In this document: piece after piece, positions 1 through 10,004 of the stretch
How positions within the stretch are numbered: position 1 is the first letter of the stretch
How the letters are laid out: each line of letters opens with the position of its first letter
Origin: an uncultured Collinsella sp.
GTDB lineage: Bacteria > Actinomycetota > Coriobacteriia > Coriobacteriales > Coriobacteriaceae
DNA length: 25,802 bases
Direction: 5' to 3'
NCBI GenBank assembly: GCA_900764955.1
Contig: CAAFPY010000024.1
Span: forward strand, 1 to 25,802
Made by a program: the position numbers and the translations under genes
Notes under the pieces: generated by a model
What the model was told of the DNA's origin: nothing
Seen by the model: only the letters and a program-made list of their open reading frames with translations
The model's database searches: none

Positions 1-226
1 CGGCGGCCCGTTCTGGGCGCGCCTCAATCGTAGCCCGAGACGGGCCCGGGCTGACAATTTCGACTGTAATGGACGTTCTTAAATGACTACTTAGGATGAG
101 CGTCCAAAATCCGTACTCGTTCGATTGGCGCATGTCTACGCAGCGTAGGTTGTCGAGCCTGGCCTTCAAATGGATACTGACTGTCGAACCGGTTCACTCC
201 ATTTCTTCAATTTGATTGGATAGCCC
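1..226. other. Intergenic stretch with GAGCGT-type palindrome
   Basis: I find no credible gene here. The segment holds an imperfect hairpin: 69-78 (ATGGACGTTC) pairs largely with 98-107 (GAGCGTCCAA). The stretch 98-120 closely resembles 965-988 downstream of the next gene; both run from GAGYGTCCAAAA to CTCGT. No convincing -10/-35 pair for the gene at 227 was recognised, and its ribosome binding site is poor. Confidence 0.5.
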
Positions 227-847
227 ATGAACCAGACACGGCAAACCAATGCCTCCCATACTTTTTTGGCAGCGCATGCCATCAAGCAGCTGCGCGAAGA
301 GCGCGGCCTCACCCAGCGCGCCCTGGCGGAAAGCCTTGGCGTGACCGATAAAGCCGTCAGCAAGTGGGAATCCGGCCGCGGCCTTCCCGACATTTCCCTC
401 GTTGAGCCTTTGGCCCAGAGACTCGGCATAAGCGTGGCTGAGCTTTTGGCTGGTGACATTCGGGCCAACGCCAACCGTGCAGGCAATATGCTCAAAGGCG
501 TCTTTTACGTTTGCCCTATCTGCGGAAACGTTGTGCACGCGCTCGGAGAAGGCAGCTTTAGCTGCTGTGGCTCCACGATGTTTCCCCAGGAGGCCGAAGA
601 GCCGGACGCGGACCACGCCTTTTCCATCGAGCGCATCGAGGACGATTGGTACGTCACGCTCGATCATCCCATGACCAAGGATCACTACATTAGCTTTGTG
701 GCATATGCGACTATGGACGGCATCTGCTTTAAGAAGCTCTATCCAGAGCAATCGGTGCAGCCGCGCTTCCATATTACCGGGCGCGGCAGGATATATCTTT
801 ACTGCAACCAACACGGACTCTTTACGTCGCTGACGCCTCGCAAATAA
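227..847 (+). CDS. XRE-type HTH / desulfoferrodoxin fusion (superoxide reductase-like)
   Basis: This 206-residue protein joins an N-terminal XRE helix-turn-helix (about residues 17-75, with the typical TQRALAESLGVTDKAVSKWE core) to a full desulfoferrodoxin domain (about 92-203). Center I rubredoxin-like ligands are all present as C96, C99, C113 and C114. The catalytic non-heme iron Center II ligands are present as H130, H147, H153, C193 and H196, in HPMTKDHY and YCNQHG motifs. Superoxide reductases reduce superoxide to peroxide without making oxygen, which suits an anaerobe. The Glu-Lys pair that precedes the first His in classical enzymes is replaced by A128-D129. The HTH fusion suggests either a redox-sensing regulator or a DNA-associated reductase; HTH-desulfoferrodoxin fusions are a known but little-studied class. 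The start at 227 is the only one preserving the HTH, although its ribosome binding site is weak. Confidence 0.9.
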   Translation: MNQTRQTNASHTFLAAHAIKQLREERGLTQRALAESLGVTDKAVSKWESGRGLPDISLVEPLAQRLGISVAELLAGDIRANANRAGNMLKGVFYVCPICGNVVHALGEGSFSCCGSTMFPQEAEEPDADHAFSIERIEDDWYVTLDHPMTKDHYISFVAYATMDGICFKKLYPEQSVQPRFHITGRGRIYLYCNQHGLFTSLTPRK

Positions 848-893
848 CGGCTGTCTATCCGCCCTCCTCATGCGTTCCCGGGGGACCCAAAAT

Positions 894-957
894 GAGCGTG
901 GATAATCTCCCGGTTTTGGCCTGTGTGCGGGCTCAAAGTGGGAGATTATCCACGCTC
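894..957. repeat. Perfect 18-bp inverted repeat (GAGCGT-type palindrome)
   Basis: Arms 894-911 and 940-957 are exact reverse complements (GAGCGTGGATAATCTCCC and its complement) around a 28-nt loop. It lies between two convergent genes, so it could work as a two-way terminator, but there is no clear T-tract. Its ends (GAGCGT and ACGCTC) match the neighbouring 965-988 element, which argues for an intergenic repeat family. Confidence 0.8.
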
Positions 958-964
958 GTTATCT

Positions 965-988
965 GAGTGTCCAAAAATCCACGCTCGT
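965..988. repeat. Short GAGTGT...ACGCTC palindrome
   Basis: GAGTGT at 965-970 and ACGCTC at 981-986 form inverted ends around CCAAAAATCC. The element is nearly repeated at 98-120, on the other side of the HTH-desulfoferrodoxin gene. It sits directly against the stop codon of the RpiR-type regulator at 991. Function is unknown. Confidence 0.55.
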
Positions 989-990
989 CG

Positions 991-1845
991 CTACTTGAGT
1001 CCGGGCAGGCGGGTGTAGGGGAACGAGCGCTCTAAGAACTCGGAGCAGCGGGCGTAATCTTTGGCAAAGTAGCTGCTATAGAGCGAATCGAGTACGTATT
1101 GCACGGCGATATGGCTGGCGAACTGCGTGATGCGGTGCGTCATGCTCTCGTGATCGCTTACCGTGAGATAGGCGGCAAAGCCGGGGTGAATGCGGGCACA
1201 GTACGGCGTGCCGATGACGATGACCGGGACATGTCGACTGCTAAGGATCGGCAAGATCTCCTTGAGGTTGGGGGCAAGGCCGCTGTAGGAGATGATGATT
1301 GCCACATGGTCGGGACCCGAGGCGAGCGCCGTGCGCACCTGCGCCTCGACGCTGTCGTGGCACGTCGCGCTTTTGCCGGCGGAAAGCAGGCGATCGCGGA
1401 ACATTCCCGCTGGATACAGGTTATGCGAGCCCGTGTAGATGTCCACGGTGCCGGCGCGCATGATGAGCTTGGCGGCGTGGTCGAGCTGTGCAGGGTCGAG
1501 CAGCTCCTGCGTTTCGGCCAAGGTGGTCTGGTAGAGCCCCTCCATGCGCTCCATCACCTGCGCAGGGGTGGAGGTGGCATCGAAGGGAAAGTTGATGTCC
1601 ACGTCGCGCCGGTTGCCCGCCTCGGTCGCCTGGCGGATGAGCTCGACCTTGAGGTCTTTGAAGCCCTCGAGGCCGAGCTTTTTGCAAAAGCGGTGAACGC
1701 TCGCGACCGAAACGTTGGCGCGCGCGGCAAATTCCTTAATGGAAAGCCCGCGCACATCCTCGCCCATGGCGAGGGCCGTTCGCCCAAGTTGTTGCTCGGT
1801 GGGGGTGAGGCTTTTGCCCTGCGTGATCTTCCGCCTGATATCCAT
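991..1845 (-). CDS. MurR/RpiR family transcriptional regulator (HTH + SIS)
   Basis: The 284-residue product has the two-domain RpiR layout. An N-terminal HTH (about residues 1-75; recognition region near 35-57, with LSIKEFAARANVSVASVHRF) is followed by a SIS phosphosugar-binding domain (about 120-250) with the ISYSG loop. Such regulators sense phosphorylated sugars and control nearby catabolic genes. The start at 1845 has AGGAG four bases upstream. The gene lies 166 bp downstream of, and on the same strand as, the large glycoside hydrolase, so it may be co-transcribed with it. The likely ligand is a sugar phosphate from this cluster, but the sequence does not say which one. Confidence 0.92.
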   Translation of the reverse strand: MDIRRKITQGKSLTPTEQQLGRTALAMGEDVRGLSIKEFAARANVSVASVHRFCKKLGLEGFKDLKVELIRQATEAGNRRDVDINFPFDATSTPAQVMERMEGLYQTTLAETQELLDPAQLDHAAKLIMRAGTVDIYTGSHNLYPAGMFRDRLLSAGKSATCHDSVEAQVRTALASGPDHVAIIISYSGLAPNLKEILPILSSRHVPVIVIGTPYCARIHPGFAAYLTVSDHESMTHRITQFASHIAVQYVLDSLYSSYFAKDYARCSEFLERSFPYTRLPGLK

Positions 1846-1920
1846 ATGGCTCCTATGCGTTTGCGTCGCGATAAACCAATCATAGCGATAAATAAAACGT
1901 TCGGCTTGGCTGGGAGTTTT

Positions 1921-1947
1921 GGTCCGCCGGTCTATGAACGACGGACC
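1921..1947. repeat. Inverted repeat between glycoside hydrolase and rpiR-type gene
   Basis: GGTCCGCCG at 1921-1929 pairs with CGACGGACC at 1939-1947 with one mismatch and a 9-nt loop. It lies between the stop of the large hydrolase and the start of the regulator, both read on the minus strand. No T-tract follows on that strand, so a partial terminator or an operator are both possible. Confidence 0.4.
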
Positions 1948-2011
1948 GCTCGACGCTGTGCGGGCTCAACATAGGGGCGCTGTCCTTGTTGGGCCGTTTG
2001 TGCCCGGGGCG

Positions 2012-4603
2012 TTACCCGAGCACGCGTACGGGCCCCAAGAGGCCGCTGGGATCGGAGGGCTCGGTCATGCCGAACATGTCGGGGACGGCGTGGTCGAGGG
2101 TGTTGATGATGTCAACCGTAAGCGCGTGCTCACCGGCCAAAAGCGCGCCGGCCTCAAAGCGGTAAGGCGGACAGATGCGTGTGCCGAGGGATTTGCCGTC
2201 GAGGGTGACGGTTGCGGTCTCAAAGACCTCCCCAAGGTCGATGACGGTGCGGCTGGCCGCTTCGCCCAGGACAAAGGAAGCCCGGTAGCGGAATGTGCCG
2301 GCCTTGCCGGGGAACTCGGCCGAGGAAAGGTCGTGCAGGTCTGCAAGCTCAACAGACTCGCCAAAGGCATCGGTGCCAGGGGTAGAGAAGGCAACCGTCC
2401 AGGGCCCGTCGATGCATGCGGCTTCGTCTTCGGCGGTTGCCACAGCAACGGAACCTGTAGCCCCAAGGACCACGATGCAGCTCTCGTAGGGAGCCAGCTC
2501 GAGCGTGCCGTCAAAGGCGGCGGGATCGGTGCCGTTGAACAGGTCGAGGCGCGCGCCTGCAACGGGTGTGCCGCCGGCAAGCGCAATCTGAGTGGAGATA
2601 CCCTGCTTGGGATGCTCGTTGACGAGCATCAGATAGGTCTCGCCCGCCCGCTCGTAGCGCAGTGCGCGCAGCCAGGGCTGGGACTCGGCACAAACCACGG
2701 TCTGCATACCGGTGTCGGCAAGCGTGCCTGCGAACTCGGCGGTTGCCAGGAGCTTGATGCCGGCGACCGCGGCTGCATCCACGGAGGCAAAGCCCTCGCG
2801 GGCTGCAATATCACCGTCGTAGCGCTTGCTCGGCAACTCATCCAGCGCGTACACGGCAACACCTGCGGCTGCGGCGCGCGCGGCAAAGTCGAGCACGGCT
2901 CCGCCGACAAACTCGGCTCCGGGCATCACCAGGCAGCGGTATGCCTGGCCGTTCACGCTAAAGCCGCTACCGTCTGCGGCAATTTCAACGGCATAGCGCC
3001 CTGCGTCCTCAAATGCCTCTGCCGGCACGATGTCAAAGTCGACCTGCGCGCGCATAAGCTCGGAGGCGGCATGCTGCATAAAGTTCGCCTCGCCTGCCCA
3101 CTCGGCGTCCGCATGGTAGAGAAGCGCCACCGGGGTCGTTGCGCGCCCGCCGCTCAGCAGGCTCGCCGTACGGTTCATGTAGCTCATAAGCTGCCCAAAG
3201 TGTGCAAACTGGGGGTTTTGGCCATGCGCATAGAAATGCGGCGGGCAGTCCCAGTCGGGGAAGGCGGCCATGCTAAAGGCATGCGGCACAAACCAATTGA
3301 CGCCGCGCACCAAAAAATGATCGGCGATCCACTTCATCTCGCGTAGGCCTTCGTGCCATCCAAATGCGCCAAAGACCTCGGCCATGCAGCGCCCCTGCTT
3401 TTTGGGGTCGAGGTGTGCTGCCGAGGAGCCCAGCTTGGGCAGCACGTAGTTATAGAACTCGAGGTCCCACACGCCGCGTCCGTAGCTGTGAAGGCCGCGG
3501 TCCATGCCGGGTACCAGCTGGTTGATCACGATGTCGACGCCCGCCATGTCCTGACCGCCCACGGCGCGGAAGTAGTGCCCGGCGCCCACGCCCAGGCGCG
3601 CGTGGCAGTCCTTGTCCTCGATAACGTGGCCGATGTGCTGCACGCCGCGCGCGCGGCACCAGTCTCCGAGCTGGTCGCAGAAACACTCCTTATAGAGGGT
3701 GCTCGCGATGTCCATATAGACGTGGCGTACGTGCGCGCCGGCCGGCTCGCGGTCCCACAGGTGCGGGAGCTCGGCCAGGTAGCGCTCGCCCAGTGCCGCG
3801 CGCAGGCGACGCTCAAGCTCGGCCGACCAGGGTAGGGGCGCGGTGGCCTTGCCGATGAGCGTGTCCGAGATGCCATCGGGGCCCGTGGTGCCCTTCTCGT
3901 TGGCAAATCCGGGCTCATCGGAGAAAAAGCCCAGGATCGTCTTGCCAAACTCATCGCCCAGATGCTCAAAATGCGGCTCGTAGACAGCATCGATGAGCTG
4001 CGCCACCGAGGCGCGGTCGACCATATTGATGTAGTCCTCGTTGTAGGAGGTCTTGCCGCTCGTGAACATCACGCATGCCTGCGTGAGGCCCGCAGGTGCA
4101 TCGAAGACCAGGCGGCTGGGGTTGCCGTCTGCATCGTCGATTACTCGGTAAGCGACGTCGACGGGGCTGCCGTCCTGCATAAATGTCACGCCGTAGAAGC
4201 GCTCCGTTTTGTCGAGCATGTTGGCGAGCGCGATGCTCGCGGCGGACGTGGGGCCCACGATGTCGAACGTGCGGTGCGTGAGCACGATCTTGCGGAGCTC
4301 GGGCACGGCCTCCTTGACGGCGCCGTTGGCAAAGCCCGTGGGGAAGTGCGCGTCGTCCAAGATCCAGAGCTTAAGGCCCAGCTGCTTGCACTCGTCAATG
4401 ACAAAGCGCAAGTCGCGCCACCAGCCCTCGCCGCAAAAATCGGGGTGTGGGCGGCTTTCGAGACAGACCTCGTGGATGTCGGCGCCGGCGATCTTTTCCA
4501 GATACTCGGCAATGGTCTTATGGCTCTCGCCCTTCATCCACAAAAACGGAAGCACGTGGTTGTCGTATGTGCCCTCGAGCACCTGCTGATAGTACGCGGT
4601 CAT
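2012..4603 (-). CDS. GH106-like glycoside hydrolase, substrate unknown
   Basis: The predicted product is 863 residues, cytoplasmic (no signal peptide). The reading frame stays open 153 codons further upstream, but AGGAGG just before the ATG at 4603 fixes the start. The N-terminal half looks like a TIM-barrel hydrolase, with GWWRDLRFVIDECKQLGLK and WILDDAHFPTG near residues 60-95 and a DEP acidic pair at D229-E230. A mid-region RGVNWFVPHAF segment recalls GH106 alpha-L-rhamnosidases. The C-terminus is a beta-sandwich of the kind that closes such enzymes (VIDLGEVFETATVTLDG, ending GLLGPVRVL). I infer a glycosidase acting on an imported glycoside; rhamnosidase activity is only a family-level guess. 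It is divergent from the AraC regulator and followed by the RpiR regulator, either of which could control it. Confidence 0.75.
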   Translation of the reverse strand: MTAYYQQVLEGTYDNHVLPFLWMKGESHKTIAEYLEKIAGADIHEVCLESRPHPDFCGEGWWRDLRFVIDECKQLGLKLWILDDAHFPTGFANGAVKEAVPELRKIVLTHRTFDIVGPTSAASIALANMLDKTERFYGVTFMQDGSPVDVAYRVIDDADGNPSRLVFDAPAGLTQACVMFTSGKTSYNEDYINMVDRASVAQLIDAVYEPHFEHLGDEFGKTILGFFSDEPGFANEKGTTGPDGISDTLIGKATAPLPWSAELERRLRAALGERYLAELPHLWDREPAGAHVRHVYMDIASTLYKECFCDQLGDWCRARGVQHIGHVIEDKDCHARLGVGAGHYFRAVGGQDMAGVDIVINQLVPGMDRGLHSYGRGVWDLEFYNYVLPKLGSSAAHLDPKKQGRCMAEVFGAFGWHEGLREMKWIADHFLVRGVNWFVPHAFSMAAFPDWDCPPHFYAHGQNPQFAHFGQLMSYMNRTASLLSGGRATTPVALLYHADAEWAGEANFMQHAASELMRAQVDFDIVPAEAFEDAGRYAVEIAADGSGFSVNGQAYRCLVMPGAEFVGGAVLDFAARAAAAGVAVYALDELPSKRYDGDIAAREGFASVDAAAVAGIKLLATAEFAGTLADTGMQTVVCAESQPWLRALRYERAGETYLMLVNEHPKQGISTQIALAGGTPVAGARLDLFNGTDPAAFDGTLELAPYESCIVVLGATGSVAVATAEDEAACIDGPWTVAFSTPGTDAFGESVELADLHDLSSAEFPGKAGTFRYRASFVLGEAASRTVIDLGEVFETATVTLDGKSLGTRICPPYRFEAGALLAGEHALTVDIINTLDHAVPDMFGMTEPSDPSGLLGPVRVLG

Positions 4604-4642
4604 GGATCCTCCTTGGCTCGATTGATCTGCTGCATAGCACAG

Positions 4643-4671
4643 ATTATGGACGCGTCGGCGCGTTCTGCTAA
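4643..4671 (-). promoter_or_regulatory. Predicted promoter of the GH106-like gene with palindrome in its spacer
   Basis: On the minus strand TTAGCA (4671-4666) is followed after exactly 17 bases by CATAAT (4648-4643), 40 bp before the start codon. The spacer contains ACGCG-TCGG-CGCGT (4650-4663), a plausible operator for the divergent AraC regulator or the RpiR regulator. The region also serves as the upstream region of the AraC gene. No binding data are implied. Confidence 0.5.
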
Positions 4672-4717
4672 TATCTGAATCACGACGAACTATGACCAAA
4701 TCAACGATTGGCAAGCC

Positions 4718-7320
<2,603 letters not shown>

Positions 7321-7357
7321 TTGACAAGATGAGTGCCACCGGGGAAAGCCTTGGGAC

Positions 7358-7376
7358 GGGCTCTCGATTCGAGCCC
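7358..7376. repeat. Weak hairpin after the GH1 gene
   Basis: GGGCTC (7358-7363) and GAGCCC (7371-7376) form a 6-bp stem with a 7-nt loop between the GH1 stop and the next promoter. There is no T-tract, so it is at most a weak terminator. Confidence 0.3.
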
Positions 7377-7381
7377 TCACC

Positions 7382-7410
7382 TTAGCAATTTGATCATTTG
7401 GCACTATAAT
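7382..7410 (+). promoter_or_regulatory. Sigma70-type promoter of the PTS EIIA gene
   Basis: TTAGCA (7382-7387) is separated by 17 bases from a perfect TATAAT (7405-7410), about 50 bp before the EIIA start. This suggests the EIIA gene is expressed independently of the upstream glucosidase. Confidence 0.75.
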
Positions 7411-7459
7411 CACCATAGGGATGCGCATAACGTTGCGCTTAATCAAGAGGAGAAAACAT

Positions 7460-7996
7460 ATGGGTCTGTTTGATATGTTCAAGAAGAAGGCTGAGCCCGC
7501 GGCTGTCGCTGCTCCGGCCTCCATCTCTGCTTCTGCCGGCGCCGACGTGCTGTGCTCGCCCGTCAAGGGCAAGGTCATCAAGATGGCCGACGTGCCCGAT
7601 CCCGTCTTTGGTGGCGAGGTTTTGGGCAAGGGCTGCGCCGTGTGGCCCGAGGACGATCTGGTCTACGCTCCCTGCGACGGCAAGGTGACCGTCACCATGG
7701 GTCACGCCGTGGGTCTGCAGTCCGATAGCGGCATCGAGGTTCTTGTGCACGTTGGCGTCGATACCGTCAACATGAACGGCGACGGCTTCGAGGGCTTCGT
7801 CAAGGCCGACGACGTCGTCAAGGCTGGTCAGCCCATGCTCAAGATCGACCGCGCCAAGATCGCCGCTGCCGGCTACAAGGACTGCGTTGTCGTGGCTGTG
7901 TCCAACACCGCCGAGTTCGCCGACGTCGAGCTCGCCGTCGAGGCTGACTCTGCTGTCGCCGCCGGCGATGTCATCGTCAAGGTCGTCCGCAAGTAG
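7460..7996 (+). CDS. Stand-alone PTS EIIA component, glucose family
   Basis: The 178-residue soluble protein is a single EIIA-Glc-type domain. It relays phosphate from HPr to an EIIB domain, and in some bacteria it also signals carbon status. The conserved histidines are H82 (in GHAVGL) and H97 (in LVHVGVDTV), 15 residues apart as in the family prototype, with H97 the expected phosphorylation site. The start at 7460 has GAGGAG seven bases upstream and gives the usual N-terminal GLFDMFKKK; the frame extends 13 codons upstream without support. It has its own promoter and a strong terminator, so it is monocistronic. It probably serves EIIBC permeases encoded elsewhere, possibly the one feeding the neighbouring phospho-beta-glucosidase. 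Confidence 0.95.
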   Translation: MGLFDMFKKKAEPAAVAAPASISASAGADVLCSPVKGKVIKMADVPDPVFGGEVLGKGCAVWPEDDLVYAPCDGKVTVTMGHAVGLQSDSGIEVLVHVGVDTVNMNGDGFEGFVKADDVVKAGQPMLKIDRAKIAAAGYKDCVVVAVSNTAEFADVELAVEADSAVAAGDVIVKVVRK

Positions 7997-8021
7997 TCTG
8001 CGGCAACATAAGGGTGTTTTG

Positions 8022-8052
8022 GGGTGGTCGGGTTATCCGGCCGCCCTTTTTT
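8022..8052 (+). terminator. Rho-independent terminator after the EIIA gene
   Basis: A 10-bp stem with two G-U pairs (8022-8031 with 8037-8046) and loop GTTAT is followed by six T (8047-8052). Confidence 0.9.
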
Positions 8053-8231
8053 ATTACAATGCGGCGGAACGTTTTATTGCGCGTTGGGCGGACCGGTAAA
8101 CCGTTCGGACGTTAAATCGAGCCGATTGCGCCTTTGCTTTGCCGGGGGTGTTCGTTAGCGGCTAGTATGGCCTTATTGTTACGACGTGCACCGCGTCGGG
8201 AAGCGCGGTGCCGCTTGTTGGGAGGAATGTC

Positions 8232-8789
8232 ATGAAGAAGAAGCTGCTGCTTGCGCCCCTGATGGCTGTTCTGGTCGCGTGCGTGGTTGTGCTTTCCGGC
8301 TGCGGAGGTCCTTCGGTTGAGGAGCTCATCACCGAGGATCTTACGACGCAGTTTGACGAGGTCAAGAACGGCGGCGACGACTTCCTCGCCGGCCTGGAAG
8401 AGGCCTCGGGCGACGAGTTCGAGCAGCTGGGCATCGATCCCAAGGAGTACGCCAAGAGCTATCTCGAGGGCTTTGACTACAAGATCGGCGACGTGACGGT
8501 CGACGAGGACAAGGGTACCGCAACTGCCGAGGTCACCATTACCTGCAAGTCCATGAACCAGATCGTTGAGGATTTTGCCACCCAGTACCAGGAAAAGGTC
8601 GCCGCGCTCGATTCGATGCCTTCCGATGACGAGCTGTACAAGATGGCCGGTCAGGTTATGGTCGATGTGACCAAGGCTGCTAAGACCAAGGACACCAAGG
8701 TCACCTTCAAGTATTCCTGCAATGACGACGGCGAGTGGTCTGCAGACGATTCTGCAACCAACGAGATGATGAATGCCATGATGAGCTAG
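8232..8789 (+). CDS. Small secreted lipoprotein, function unknown
   Basis: The 185-residue product begins with a lysine-rich N-terminus and hydrophobic stretch ending in the lipobox LSGC, predicting lipidation at C24 and anchoring outside the membrane. The mature part is acidic and mostly soluble (residues about 30-185), with a central beta-rich stretch (KIGDVTVDEDKGTATAEVTI) reminiscent of small NTF2/cystatin-like lipoproteins of coriobacteria. I do not recognise a specific function. The ATG at 8232 has GGAGG upstream; an upstream in-frame ATG at 8208 would disrupt the signal peptide. It sits alone between terminator-like hairpins, so it is likely a single-gene unit. Confidence 0.85.
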   Translation: MKKKLLLAPLMAVLVACVVVLSGCGGPSVEELITEDLTTQFDEVKNGGDDFLAGLEEASGDEFEQLGIDPKEYAKSYLEGFDYKIGDVTVDEDKGTATAEVTITCKSMNQIVEDFATQYQEKVAALDSMPSDDELYKMAGQVMVDVTKAAKTKDTKVTFKYSCNDDGEWSADDSATNEMMNAMMS

Positions 8790-8792
8790 GGG

Positions 8793-8822
8793 AGTTACGG
8801 CGTTTTACCAAACGCCGTAACT
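8793..8822 (+). terminator. Strong hairpin after the lipoprotein gene
   Basis: Perfect 13-bp arms (8793-8805 and 8810-8822; AGTTACGGCGTTT and its complement) enclose the loop TACC, starting four bases after the stop codon. No T-tract follows directly, but position and stability make termination the likely role. Confidence 0.75.
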
Positions 8823-8834
8823 GTTCGACGCTGC

Positions 8835-8934
8835 GCGGGCGCCAGAGCGACAACTTGTCATTCAAAGAGGACGGCATGACCAGAAGGTCTATGCCGTCCT
8901 CTTTTCATGCCAATTTGTTCGCTCTGGTGCCCGC
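8835..8934. repeat. ~100-bp imperfect palindrome with nested stem
   Basis: The outer arms 8835-8853 and 8915-8934 match as reverse complements with one substitution and one indel. The inner arms 8864-8877 and 8891-8904 are a perfect 14-bp match, and the tip continues GACC-AGAA-GGTC. The inner stem is followed by TTTTC. Overall the DNA can fold into one long hairpin. It may act as a second terminator, but its length suggests a MITE- or REP-like element. No coding sequence is present. Confidence 0.8.
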
Positions 8935-8982
8935 TCGCTGCCCGTCCTCTACCTGCGGCGTTGCCATGGTAGTCATTGAGGT

Positions 8983-9027
8983 GGCAGTTGAGGACGTTCC
9001 TTTTCTGCCGGCAGTTGGGGACACCCC
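8983..9027. repeat. Two imperfect GGCAGTTG direct repeats
   Basis: GGCAGTTGAGGACGTTCC (8983-9000) and GGCAGTTGGGGACACCCC (9010-9027) are offset by 27 bp. They lie in the gene-free repeat region before the 62-bp array. Role unknown. Confidence 0.45.
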
Positions 9028-9056
9028 TTGCGCCAGCGTTGCATCGCGAACGCTCG

Positions 9057-9226
9057 GGAAAATGCGACCCGGTTTTTGGCCGAATAGTGGGTCACGGTTT
9101 CCGGATGGGGTGGGTTGCGGAAAGTGCGACCCGGAATATTGCTCCACAACGGGATGCCGTTTCCCCGATGGGGCTCAAGCGGAAAGCGCGTCCCATTCCG
9201 GAGCTCCAAAACGGGATGCGCTTTCC
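9057..9226. repeat. Three tandem 62-bp palindromic units
   Basis: Left arms GGAAAnTGCGACCC-like start at 9057, 9119 and 9181. Right arms GGGnnnCGnTTTCC-like start at 9089, 9151 and 9213. The spacing is exactly 62 bp in both series. Within each unit the arms are inverted repeats; in the third the match is 13 of 14. This is a REP/BIME-type palindromic array lying just past the stop codon of the HAD phosphatase gene. Confidence 0.85.
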
Positions 9227-9268
9227 GCGCGGAAGAATTGTCGCAGCTACGTTAAGCAGTGCCGCTCG

Positions 9269-9934
9269 CTACTCGCCCAGCACCAGCGCCGCGAGCTCTG
9301 CCTGGGTGTCCACCACGTAGTCGGCGCCGGCGGCCTCCAGCTCTGCGCGGCCGCGGAAGCCCCAGCTGACGCCGGCGCTCTTAAGGCCGGCGTTGTGGCC
9401 GGTCAGGACATCGACATTCGAATCGCCCACATAGAGCGTGGTTGCCGGATCGGCGCACAGCTCCTTCATCACGTGCAGCGTGACGGGTGCCTCGGGCTTA
9501 GGCGGAAACGCATCGACACGGCCTTGCACCAGCGCAAAGCGCTCGGAACCAAAGTATTTCTCGATAAGCGGGGCTGCCGAAATATGATCCTTGTTGGTGA
9601 GCACGGCAAGCTGAATGCCCGCGGCGCGCAGACGGTCGAGCATCTCAATCGTGCCGGCGTAGGGGGCGGTGTGGTCCTCCTTGTGCTCGCTGTAATAAGC
9701 CCTAAACTCGGCAAGCGTCTGCTCAAACATACGGCCGTCGCCCGCATACTCGGCGGGCATAAAGCGCTCGACCAGCTTGAGCATGCCGTTTCCCACCTTA
9801 TAGCGGTACTCGTCCACGGCAAACGTGGGCCAGCCGTGCATCTCGCAGGTGTGGTTGCCGGCGGCCGCCAGGTCTTCGAGCGTGTTGAGGATTGTGCCGT
9901 CAAGGTCAAAGATCACGGTGGAAAAAGCTGCCAT
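9269..9934 (-). CDS. HAD family phosphatase (phosphoglycolate phosphatase-like)
   Basis: The 221-residue cytoplasmic protein has all four HAD motifs: D10 and D12 in FDLDGT (nucleophile and acid/base), T113 in VLTNK, K146 in PPKPE, and D171/D175 in YVGDSNVD. A helical cap lies between motifs I and II, as in subfamily I phosphatases such as Gph. The likely role is hydrolysis of a small phosphorylated metabolite; the substrate cannot be read from the sequence. The ATG at 9934 has GGGAG upstream and starts directly before the first beta strand. Frame-open extension to 10015 is not supported. Neighbours are repeats on both sides, so the gene is probably monocistronic. Confidence 0.9.
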   Translation of the reverse strand: MAAFSTVIFDLDGTILNTLEDLAAAGNHTCEMHGWPTFAVDEYRYKVGNGMLKLVERFMPAEYAGDGRMFEQTLAEFRAYYSEHKEDHTAPYAGTIEMLDRLRAAGIQLAVLTNKDHISAAPLIEKYFGSERFALVQGRVDAFPPKPEAPVTLHVMKELCADPATTLYVGDSNVDVLTGHNAGLKSAGVSWGFRGRAELEAAGADYVVDTQAELAALVLGE

Positions 9935-10004
9935 AGGTACGCTCCCATCAAGATGACTCATCAAAACGGCACCCATGATAGCGCGTGCCGTTCCAGTCGG
10001 GCAT

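Noticed and set aside
9057..9226. CRISPR-like array.
   Set aside because: Only three units, each an imperfect palindrome with diverged arms, no identical repeats, no cas genes.
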